NCBI GenBank assembly: GCA_029260415.1
Contig: JAJDDH010000114.1
Coordinates: forward strand, 1 to 14,212
Length of the DNA: 14,212 nucleotides
Source: Phycisphaerales bacterium
Lineage (GTDB): Bacteria; Planctomycetota; Phycisphaerae; Phycisphaerales; UBA1924
Direction: 5' to 3'
In this document: positions 1 to 6,531 of the stretch, piece by piece
Layout of the letters: every line of letters begins with the position of its first letter
Position numbering within the stretch: position 1 is the first letter of the stretch
Notes under the pieces: model-generated
The model's input: only the letters and a program-made list of their open reading frames with translations
What the model was told of the DNA's origin: nothing
Databases searched by the model: none
Program-made: the position numbers and the translations under genes

Positions 1-840
1 ATGAAGTGCGGGTCCACCACGCTCTACCGCGACCTGCTCACGCACCCGCGCGTCTTCTTCCCGATCGACAAGGAGCCCTGCAACCTCTGCGAGGACCACG
101 TCCTGAGCGAAGCCGGGCGGGGCGAGTACGAGGCCCTGTTCAAGCGAGCCGCGCCCGATCAGCTGTGCGCCGAGGCGTCCACCGATTACACCAAGCTCCC
201 CGACCGCCGGGGTGTGCCCGAGCGGGCGTTCAAGGTGCTCGGGGCCGACCTCAAGCTGATCTACCTCGTCCGCGACCCGCTCAAGCGCCTGATCTCGCAC
301 CACCACCACGAGTACTCGCGGGGCGAGATGCCCGCGGACATCGGTGACGCCGTGGCGCGTTTCCCGGCGCTGGTCAACTACTCGATGTACGCGATGCAGC
401 TCGAGCCCTGGCTGGAGACCTTCGGCGCGGGCGCTGTCCGCGTCGTGCGCTTCGAGGACTACGTCGCCGACCGCCGGGCGTACACCGAGACTCTCCAGCG
501 GTTCTTGGGGCTGGACCCTCGCCCGGAGCTGGTCGAGCTCGACCGGGCGCACAACACAAGCGCGGACAAGCCCGTCGCCGTCGGTCCCATGGGGCGCCTG
601 GTCCGCTCGGGCCCGTACCGCCGGCTCGTCCGTCCGCTGATGCCCCTGGGGCTCAAGGAGCGGGCCCGCCGGGCCCTGCTGCCCAAGGCGCCCCCGCGAC
701 CGCCGGGCCCGGACGCGGCGCTGGCCTCGGACCTGTCCGAGCGGTTCCGCGACGACCAACGCCGACTCGACGAGCTGATCACGTCCCAGAATGCGCCGAT
801 CGGGCATTCTCACGCGAACGCTTCGGGTCCGACCGCGTAG
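1..840 (+). CDS. PAPS-dependent sulfotransferase (5' end cut by window edge)
   Basis: Cytosolic-type sulfotransferase that would move a sulfo group from PAPS to an acceptor, here probably a surface glycan. The 5'-phosphosulfate loop is visible at residues 2-9 (KCGSTTLY). The 3'-phosphate site is visible at residues 85-99: hydrophobic strand LKLIYLVRDP, then R91 and S99. A later strand RVVRFEDYVAD (147-157) is also typical of the family. The first ATG is the first base of the window, and the P-loop normally lies some 5-15 residues inside the protein, so the true start is probably upstream and the gene is 5'-partial. The C-terminal part (about 190-279) is rich in Arg/Pro and less conserved in look. 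It is followed closely by two polysaccharide polymerase/ligase-like genes on the same strand, which supports a glycan acceptor. The family call is firm; the acceptor is inferred. Confidence 0.9.
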   Translation: MKCGSTTLYRDLLTHPRVFFPIDKEPCNLCEDHVLSEAGRGEYEALFKRAAPDQLCAEASTDYTKLPDRRGVPERAFKVLGADLKLIYLVRDPLKRLISHHHHEYSRGEMPADIGDAVARFPALVNYSMYAMQLEPWLETFGAGAVRVVRFEDYVADRRAYTETLQRFLGLDPRPELVELDRAHNTSADKPVAVGPMGRLVRSGPYRRLVRPLMPLGLKERARRALLPKAPPRPPGPDAALASDLSERFRDDQRRLDELITSQNAPIGHSHANASGPTA

Positions 841-928
841 ACCAACTCCAGAGGCGCCCGCCGCGGCGCCGAAACCACCGGGGCGGGGCGGAACCCGCGA
901 CACGTCCGAGAAACCGCCGAGCCCACCC

Positions 929-2338
929 TTGCAAGACCTCGACCCGACCATCCTCCTTCTGCTCATCGGCGTGGGCCTGATCTTCCACGTGGCGATCGCC
1001 GCGATGGCCAGGACCGTCAACCCGGTCGCCACGCTGGGCGCCGCGTTCATGCTCCTGGCCGCGTTCTCCGTCGCCGACGAGATCCCCGGGTTCCAGATGC
1101 TCAAGTTCGCGCGGATCTACGTCACCGTGCTCATCGTGGTCGTCGGGTTCATGTTCTACCGTGCGTACTCGTTCGGGCCAGCGTCGTTGATCCTGCTCGG
1201 GTTCATCGGGTTCTACGTTGGCGCCGCCGCCTGGGGCCCCTCGCCCGTGCGCGGCATCATCATCAAGGGCCTGACCTTCCAGACCGTGCTCGCCGGTGTC
1301 ACCCTCGCGCTCGTGATCCGCACCACCTCCGAGCTGCAGAACTCCATGCGCATGCTCGCGCTCGCGACGGCCACCTTCGCCTTCCTGGGTATCACAGAGC
1401 TGGCGCGCAACCCGGGCGCGATCACCGCCATCGGGCGCTACGGGCCCTGGGGCATGAACCCGAACCGCTTCGGGCAGACCGCCGCCAGCATGGTCGTGCT
1501 CTGCACATTCGTCGTGTTCAACGACACCGCCAAGTTCTGGCGCCTGATCGCCCTGGGCAGCGTCTCGACGCTGGCGTTTCTGACGCTCCTGGCCGGCGCC
1601 CGCGGCGCCATCGGCATGGCCGCCATCGGCGGCTTCGCCGTCGCGTTCCCCCTTCTCAAACGCCCGTGGGTCGTCGCGTTCTTCGGCGGCGCCGGCGCCG
1701 GTGTTATGGCCATCTTCATGAAGCTGGTCCAGGGCGCCACCCCCACGCGCCTCAACGAGGCCAGCCTCGACACCCGCGAAGAGCCCTGGTCCGACGCCAT
1801 CGGGCACTTCCGCGACAGCCCCCTGCTGGGCAAGGGCTGGGTCGCCTCCGAGTCCGTCCGCGAGGGCGGATCGACCGTCAACTTCCACTCCATCTACATG
1901 CAGATGCTCGCCGAGACGGGCATGGTCGGCATCGTCGTCATCGCCGTGGCCATGCTCGCCCTGGCCTTCCTCGGACTCCGCCTCTGGAAGCAGCAGCTCG
2001 CCGTGGGAGGCATGACGCTCCGCGCCACGTACCTCGCCGGGGCGCTCATCGCCGCCGTCTTCGCGCACGGCGCCGTCGAGTCCGCCTCCCTCGCAGGCTC
2101 CACCGTCGCCGCGATGCTCATGGGCATCGGCGCGGGCCTGATCGACCGCCTCCCCAAGCTCGTCGATGACCTCCCGGACCGGCACGCCAAGCGAGCCCGC
2201 AGCGAGTGGTCCGAGCACGAATACGACGAACACGGGTACGAGGGCGGGCACGACGACCAGGCGTGGGACGGGCACGACGAGGACTGGCACGACGAGCACC
2301 GGGGCGACGATCCCCACCCCGACCGCGAGCCCGTGTAG
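929..2338 (+). CDS. O-antigen ligase/polymerase-like membrane protein with His/acidic tail
   Basis: Polytopic inner-membrane protein of the O-antigen ligase (Wzy_C/WaaL-like) type, which polymerises or transfers lipid-linked glycan. Residues count from the TTG at 929. About ten hydrophobic segments run from residue 6 to 405. Family-like motifs are GMNPNRFGQT (175-184), AGARGA (222-227), and the long loop REEPW (283-287) with FRDSPLLGKGW and FHSIYMQMLAETG, where H320 matches the usual loop histidine. An in-frame ATG at 791 would overlap the sulfotransferase gene by 50 bp. I prefer TTG 929 because codons between 840 and 929 have more A/T third bases than the gene and encode Pro/Arg-rich sequence, and because the first membrane segment begins six residues after TTG. 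Neither start has a clear Shine-Dalgarno site. The last about 48 residues (2192-2335) are dominated by His, Asp and Glu, which is unusual for the family. Ligase versus polymerase cannot be decided here. Confidence 0.8.
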   Translation: MQDLDPTILLLLIGVGLIFHVAIAAMARTVNPVATLGAAFMLLAAFSVADEIPGFQMLKFARIYVTVLIVVVGFMFYRAYSFGPASLILLGFIGFYVGAAAWGPSPVRGIIIKGLTFQTVLAGVTLALVIRTTSELQNSMRMLALATATFAFLGITELARNPGAITAIGRYGPWGMNPNRFGQTAASMVVLCTFVVFNDTAKFWRLIALGSVSTLAFLTLLAGARGAIGMAAIGGFAVAFPLLKRPWVVAFFGGAGAGVMAIFMKLVQGATPTRLNEASLDTREEPWSDAIGHFRDSPLLGKGWVASESVREGGSTVNFHSIYMQMLAETGMVGIVVIAVAMLALAFLGLRLWKQQLAVGGMTLRATYLAGALIAAVFAHGAVESASLAGSTVAAMLMGIGAGLIDRLPKLVDDLPDRHAKRARSEWSEHEYDEHGYEGGHDDQAWDGHDEDWHDEHRGDDPHPDREPV

Positions 2339-2413
2339 GCGCGTATTCTCGGACCCGCGCGCACCTCCAGATCCCGCCCAACCCGCGACCTGAAACCGCC
2401 GATAGTCCGGGCG

Positions 2414-3883
2414 ATGGAGACGCTCCTCGCCGGTTATTTCTACCTCCTTGCGCTCGTCACCCTCGGGTGGGTGCTGCGCCAGTACCTCCGCTCGACCTAC
2501 GACCTGCTCTCGATGCGCAACGTGGCGCTGCTGGGCTTTATCGTCTTCCAGCTCGTCTCGGCCGCGCGCGTCGTCCGCCACCCCGTCTCGGGCGACTTCC
2601 GCCTCTACCAGCCACTCGAGACCGGCGTCGTCTACGCCGCCTGGTCCACCGTCTTCCTCTTCGTCTTCATGATGGCCTACCGCTGGCGCTGGCCCTCGAC
2701 CAAGCTCCTGCCCCGCGCCAAGCGTGTCAGGGTCGTCCCCGACGAGCGCACGCTCTGGACATACATCGTCGTCTGCCTGCTCTTCGGCGCCCTGTTCATG
2801 CGCCTGCCCATCCCGCTCATCGGCCTCGTGACCAGCAAGGTCGGGCTCGCCCTGGTTGCCATGAGCGCGGGCCTCGTCGGGTGGATCTGGGCGACCCGCC
2901 CGATGGATACCCGCACCCTGCTCGCCGCAGTCGTCGTCCTAGGCTCGGGCCTGCTGCTGGCCACCCTGGGCGAGTTCGGCCGCCGACCGCTCATCGCGGT
3001 CTCCGCCTGCTTCATCTTCGGCGCGTACTACTCGCAGTGGCGCTACCTCCGCCCGCGGACCGTGCTCAAGCGCGTCGGGGTCGTGGCGCTGCCGGCGCTG
3101 CTCGTGGTGGGCATGTTCACCTCCGCCCGCGGCGGGCTGCGCGAGGCCCACAACACCGGACCCATCGCCCAGCTCAAGGCCGTCGCCCGGGCCAACCCGG
3201 CCGAGGGCATCGCCCTGCTCGCCGACGGGCAGGGCGCCGCGTCCAAGTCCATGTGGATCATGGAGCGCTTCCCCGAGCGCTACGCCTACCGCCCGCTCTC
3301 CACGCTGGTCTACACCGCCTACTTCCCCGTCCCCCGCAGCTGGTGGAAGGGCAAGCCCGACACCCTCTCGATGGACCTGCCCCACCTGGCCAAGATGGAA
3401 CAGGTCAACCGCGACTCGCTGACGCTCGGGCCCGGGGTCATCGGGCACGCCGCCGCCGACGGCGGCATCCCCGCGCTCATCCTCTACGCCTGCATCGCGG
3501 GCATCGCGATCCGCTTCATCGACGAGCTCGTCGTCACCAGCGCCGACCAGCCGCTCACGCTGCTCCCGCTCGTCGCCGCGAGCGGTCAGATCCTCGGGCT
3601 CGCCCGGGGCGAGGCGGGTGTCTTCGCCTCGATCTACGCCATCAGCACCATCGGCGCGTACGCGTTCGTCCTCGCCAGCGCCTGGGCGCTCATCAGAATG
3701 AAACTCGTCACCGCCGAGTCCGCGCCCGTCTCCGCGGAGTACGACGACACCCACGAGCAGGATTTCACGCCCTACGGCTGGCCCGAGCGCGACCCCGACC
3801 CGCCCGCGCCGCTCCCGCTCGAGGTCCAGCGCATCCTGCGCGGCGAGGTCGACGAAGAACTCGCGCGCAAACGCGCCGCCTAG
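2414..3883 (+). CDS. Polytopic membrane protein, probable oligosaccharide repeat-unit polymerase (Wzy-like)
   Basis: 489 residues with roughly ten hydrophobic stretches, for example 1-20, 37-51, 72-88, 114-129, 133-160, 168-185, 193-205, 221-234, 350-367 and 405-427. A large loop before the last membrane segments contains YFPVPRSWWKGKPDTLS (303-319) and LGPGVIGHAAADGGIPALI (338-356). This resembles the loop of O-antigen/oligosaccharide polymerases, where a 'P-W-x-x-K-P' patch is followed by a Gly-rich 'G-x-x-G-x-x-x-x-x-x-G' segment. The cytosolic tail (about 430-489) is acidic and Pro-rich. The gene starts 76 bp after the ligase-like gene on the same strand, so co-transcription is likely. 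The ATG at 2414 directly opens the first membrane helix; no strong Shine-Dalgarno site precedes it. Function is inferred from topology, loop motifs and context; sequence families of this type are very divergent. Confidence 0.7.
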   Translation: METLLAGYFYLLALVTLGWVLRQYLRSTYDLLSMRNVALLGFIVFQLVSAARVVRHPVSGDFRLYQPLETGVVYAAWSTVFLFVFMMAYRWRWPSTKLLPRAKRVRVVPDERTLWTYIVVCLLFGALFMRLPIPLIGLVTSKVGLALVAMSAGLVGWIWATRPMDTRTLLAAVVVLGSGLLLATLGEFGRRPLIAVSACFIFGAYYSQWRYLRPRTVLKRVGVVALPALLVVGMFTSARGGLREAHNTGPIAQLKAVARANPAEGIALLADGQGAASKSMWIMERFPERYAYRPLSTLVYTAYFPVPRSWWKGKPDTLSMDLPHLAKMEQVNRDSLTLGPGVIGHAAADGGIPALILYACIAGIAIRFIDELVVTSADQPLTLLPLVAASGQILGLARGEAGVFASIYAISTIGAYAFVLASAWALIRMKLVTAESAPVSAEYDDTHEQDFTPYGWPERDPDPPAPLPLEVQRILRGEVDEELARKRAA

Positions 3884-4245
3884 TTCCAACGCCAACGCAC
3901 GTCCGTCCGAACTGTTTCGGTTCTGCGCCGTCGCCCCGCGTCAGGGCTCTGGTGGGGGGCGGGTCGGGCGCAAGAAAGCAGGGCGCCATGGTCAGACAGC
4001 GCCCCGCTGGAGGAGAGAGAGATCGTCGTTACTCTACGCCAACATCGGTTCGCGTGAGGCTCATCCGGCCACAATCCACCACCCGAATTTGCCCAAATCA
4101 ACATCTAAAGCATGCAAAAGCACGCTTTGAATGGGTTGTGTACGGGAAAATTAACAGAATCACGGGAGCACACTTCCCCAGCTTTACGCTCGGGATGTAC
4201 GCCCCCGCCCGCGCTCAGGCGCGATCTCGGGCCGGATATCGGGGC
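3884..4245. other. Gene-free 362-bp spacer between convergent genes
   Basis: Lies between the 3' ends of the plus-strand polysaccharide block and the minus-strand LTxxQ-like gene. Open frames in it are short, Arg/Pro-rich and extend into flanking genes, so I do not call a gene. The first half is GC-rich. About 4060-4160 is clearly richer in A/T than the rest of the window. Short inverted repeats are present: CCGAA at 3907-3911 with TTCGG at 3916-3920, GGGCGC at 3981-3986 with GCGCCC at 3999-4004, a 9-bp stem at 4107-4128, and CGCGC at 4210-4214 with GCGCG at 4219-4223. None is followed by a clean T-run. A small RNA or 3' UTR processing element is possible but unproven. Confidence 0.5.
4107..4128 (-). 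terminator. Hairpin, possible terminator of the 4246-5202 gene
   Basis: Arms at 4107-4115 and 4120-4128 enclose a 4-base loop. Read from the minus strand, the stem is fully paired over 9 bp, counting one G-U wobble, with a UUUU loop. On the plus strand the same position is an A-C mismatch, so the structure suits a minus-strand transcript. It sits about 118 bases past the stop of the minus-strand gene. The sequence after the stem (TTTAGATGTTGATTT if the stem end is included) is only moderately T-rich, so intrinsic termination is weakly supported. Confidence 0.3.
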
Positions 4246-5202
4246 TCAGTCGTCGGTCGCGGGAGGCGCCGCATCGCGATCCACGGCCCGATCTGAAGCG
4301 CCCGTTTCCCCCTCGCGTTTCCGGAACTGTTCCACGCGCTCGCGCCGCTGCTCGGGCGTCATCGCGTCGATCCGAGCGCGCACATCGCCCGGCGCCGACC
4401 CGCGTTTCTCAGCGCCTTCAGTGCCGATGCGCTGATCGGTCTTGCGTTGTTCCCGCTTGCGCATCTCCTCGCTGCGGATCTGCTCGAAGCGAGCCTCGAG
4501 CGTTGACCGCTGCGACTCGTTGAGCATGCCCCAGATCTTCTCGATCACCGCGCCCTGCTGAGGCCCTGCCGCTCTGAGCACCTGCATCTGCTCGCGCGCT
4601 TCCGGGCTCAGTGCGCCGCCGCCCGCGTTCCGCTCCGCGCCGCCCTCATTCCCTGGGCGGTCGCTGACCGCGCCCGTTCCTGCGGGCGAACGCTGCTCCG
4701 CGTTGCCCGTGACACCCGCCTGTCGTTGACCCCTTCGGATTCCCTCTGCGGCGCGGGGTTGCCGCCCCGGCGCCTGGTCGTCGCCCTGGGCCTCGCCGCC
4801 GGCGCCGCCCCGGATCGCCGCGAACTCGGCGCGGTGCTCCTGGTAGTACGCCCGCAGCTCGCGCCGGTGCTCGCCGAGCACCTTGCGGATTGCCTGCTGC
4901 TGCTCCGTGCTCAGGCGCACGCCCTCGCTCACATCCTTGCCCGACAGCGCGCGGAGTTCCTTCTCGTACACACGCAGCGGGATCGGGCGCTCGCTCTCAC
5001 GCGAGCGCTCCATCCCGGCGCTAAAGCGCGGGTCCACGCCCGGCGCCCGCTCGTCATTCACCACCGGCCCGCGCAGCGGCGCCTCGATCTGCTGGATGCT
5101 CGCCTTGCTCTCGTCCTGCGCCATCGCCGGCGCGCCGATGAGCAGGCCCGCGATCGAGCCCAGGAGCATGGCGGGGTGTGCACGGGTCGCCTGTCGTCGC
5201 AT
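4246..5202 (-). CDS. Secreted LTxxQ-like helical protein of unknown function
   Basis: 318 residues with a clear signal peptide: basic start MRRQATR, hydrophobic core about 11-24, and a likely cleavage after AMA (28). The mature protein is charged and mostly helical. Three segments resemble the LTxxQ pattern of Spy/CpxP-type periplasmic proteins: LSTEQQQAIRKVLGEHR (97-113), LNESQRSTLEARFEQIR (227-243) and MTPEQRRERVEQFRKRE (281-297). A Gly/Arg/Gln-rich, probably disordered linker at about 131-197 separates the first two. The start at 5202 is supported by an AAGGGAG ribosome-binding site 8 bases upstream. Likely periplasmic; Spy-like chaperone or metal/stress sensing roles are known for LTxxQ proteins but cannot be claimed here. 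It is divergent from the Mrp-type gene across a 150-bp spacer. The gene prediction is strong; function is unassigned. Confidence 0.8.
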   Translation of the reverse strand: MRRQATRAHPAMLLGSIAGLLIGAPAMAQDESKASIQQIEAPLRGPVVNDERAPGVDPRFSAGMERSRESERPIPLRVYEKELRALSGKDVSEGVRLSTEQQQAIRKVLGEHRRELRAYYQEHRAEFAAIRGGAGGEAQGDDQAPGRQPRAAEGIRRGQRQAGVTGNAEQRSPAGTGAVSDRPGNEGGAERNAGGGALSPEAREQMQVLRAAGPQQGAVIEKIWGMLNESQRSTLEARFEQIRSEEMRKREQRKTDQRIGTEGAEKRGSAPGDVRARIDAMTPEQRRERVEQFRKREGETGASDRAVDRDAAPPATDD

Positions 5203-5210
5203 GGTGTTGA

Positions 5211-5217
5211 CTCCCTT
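5211..5217 (-). promoter_or_regulatory. Ribosome-binding site of the LTxxQ-like gene
   Basis: Minus-strand AAGGGAG lies 8 bases before the ATG at 5202, a good Shine-Dalgarno match that fixes this start ahead of the signal peptide. Confidence 0.7.
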
Positions 5218-5340
5218 GTTGGATCCGTCCGCTCAACGCCCCAGCCGGGCCCGCATTGCGGCGGTCTCGGGCCGACCCGCCGCAGGGCCTAGCATCCCAT
5301 ATCGCCCCGAAAATGACCAGCAACCGGGCGAAACAGGCCC

Positions 5341-5346
5341 GGGAGG
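5341..5346 (+). promoter_or_regulatory. Ribosome-binding site of the Mrp-type gene
   Basis: GGGAGG lies 6 bases before the ATG at 5353. It supports 5353 over the longer, overlapping frames nearby. Confidence 0.75.
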
Positions 5347-5352
5347 CCCAAT

Positions 5353-6531
5353 ATGTCCCTCTCCAAGCAGTTCATCCAGGACACCCTCCGCCAGCTCGAG
5401 CTGCCCACCGGGGGCGACCTGGTCACCACGGGCGCCCTCAAGTGGGTCGCCGCGTGCGACGCGATCGCCAACCTCCGCGTCAGCCTGCCCGGCGAGCCCA
5501 ACCAGCGGGCCATGAAGAACCTGGCCGCCTTGATCGACACCACCATCCGCGCCGAGGCCGCCAGCCAGAACATCCCCGTCGAACGCCTGGGCGTGCAGTT
5601 CGTCAACCACGCGGGCGATGTCGTCGCCAGCTTCGGCGACGCCCCCACTGCCCCGACCGCCGCGCCACCCGCCGACCCGCGCAGCAGCGACCAGGGCTCG
5701 GGCATCCCGGGCGTCAGGCACATCATCGCCGTGGGCGCGGGCAAGGGCGGCGTGGGCAAGTCCACCGTCAGCGTCAACCTCGCGGCCGCGCTCGCCCGCA
5801 GCGGGCACAGCGTCGGCCTGCTCGACGGCGACATCTACGGCCCCTCCCTCCCCACCCTCCTCGGGCTCGACGCCCTCGAGCAGACCGTCCTCGACGGCCA
5901 GCTCCAGCCCTTTCTCGTCCACGGGTTCAAGGCCGTCACGCTCGGGAAGATGGTCGACCCCGACAAGCCGCTCATCTGGCGGGGCCCCATGGCCCACGGC
6001 GCCTTCAAGCAGCTCTACGAGCGCACCAGCTGGGGCGAGCTGGACTACCTCATCATCGACCTGCCCCCGGGCACGGGCGACGTCCCGCTCACCATGGCCC
6101 AGTCGCTGCGCCTCACGGGCGCCGTGGTCGTGTGCACGCCGCAGAAGGTCGCGCAGGACGACGCCGTCCGCGCCGTCAAGATGTTCCAGCAGCTGGGCGT
6201 CGAGGTCCTGGGCGTGGTCGAGAACATGTCCTACTTCGTGGGCGACCCAGGCGCAGACGGACAGACCAAGACCTACGACATCTTCGGGCGTGGCGGCGCC
6301 GAGCAGATGGCCCAGCGCCTGGGCCTGCCCTTCCTGGGCAGTGTCCCCATCAACACCGCCCTGCGGGCCAACGGCGACTCGGGCGAGCCCCTCAAGAACT
6401 TCGAGCCCGCGTCCTCTGGAGGCGACACCCTCCCCCAGGCCCTGACCACCCTCGCCCGCAACGTTGAGAGCCAGGTCACCCTCGCCTCGATGCAGCAGTC
6501 CCGCTCGAAGCCCTCGCTCTCGATCAGCTGA
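5353..6531 (+). CDS. mrp: Mrp/NBP35-family P-loop ATPase (ApbC-like), lacking the CxxC pair
   Basis: 392 residues. The N-terminal segment (about 8-95) is a divergent MIP18/DUF59-like domain. A Pro/Ala linker (98-115) follows, then a deviant Walker A GKGGVGKST (130-138) with the signature lysine K131, GDIYGPSLPTLLG (159-171), and DLPPGTGD (236-243), which is hallmark Mrp sequence. VVVCTPQKVAQDDA (258-271) and ENMSYF (290-295) also match. The family acts in iron-sulfur cluster carriage or assembly in the cytosol. In the classic proteins ENMSYF is followed by a CxxC pair that bridges a cluster in the dimer. Here that place reads VGDPGADGQ, and the whole protein has only two cysteines (C35, C261). 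The ATPase fold is therefore certain, but cluster binding in the usual way is doubtful. A GGGAGG site fixes the start. The 3' end overlaps the convergent PEP-CTERM gene by 8 bp. Confidence 0.93.
   Translation: MSLSKQFIQDTLRQLELPTGGDLVTTGALKWVAACDAIANLRVSLPGEPNQRAMKNLAALIDTTIRAEAASQNIPVERLGVQFVNHAGDVVASFGDAPTAPTAAPPADPRSSDQGSGIPGVRHIIAVGAGKGGVGKSTVSVNLAAALARSGHSVGLLDGDIYGPSLPTLLGLDALEQTVLDGQLQPFLVHGFKAVTLGKMVDPDKPLIWRGPMAHGAFKQLYERTSWGELDYLIIDLPPGTGDVPLTMAQSLRLTGAVVVCTPQKVAQDDAVRAVKMFQQLGVEVLGVVENMSYFVGDPGADGQTKTYDIFGRGGAEQMAQRLGLPFLGSVPINTALRANGDSGEPLKNFEPASSGGDTLPQALTTLARNVESQVTLASMQQSRSKPSLSIS

Noticed and set aside
779..2581. 600-codon open frame on the minus strand opposite the ligase-like gene
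   Set aside because: The product is a low-complexity run of Gly, Asp, Glu, His and Arg, as expected for the antisense of a GC-rich coding sequence. The plus-strand gene has membrane segments and family motifs.
2939..3895. 318-codon minus-strand frame opposite the polymerase-like gene
   Set aside because: Gly/Glu/Asp/Arg-rich shadow with no motif, antisense to a membrane protein with clear hydrophobic periodicity.
3880..4104. 74-codon minus-strand frame in the spacer
   Set aside because: No ribosome-binding site, no recognisable motif, Arg-rich end typical of chance frames in GC-rich DNA.
2206..4296. 696-codon plus-strand frame overlapping the ligase-like and polymerase-like genes
   Set aside because: Arg/Pro/Ala/His-rich with no domains; it is the shifted frame of 2414-3883 and runs through the spacer by chance.
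4112..4435. 107-codon plus-strand frame starting in the AT-rich spacer
   Set aside because: Most of it is antisense to the signal-peptide-bearing gene; composition is Ser/Arg/Pro-rich and there is no ribosome-binding site.
5288..5296. CCTAGCAT shared upstream of the Mrp-type gene and of ubiX (10991-10998), as a possible common promoter element
   Set aside because: No matching -35 at either place, and the distances to the start codons differ (57 against 11 bases). Two copies of an 8-mer are not enough.
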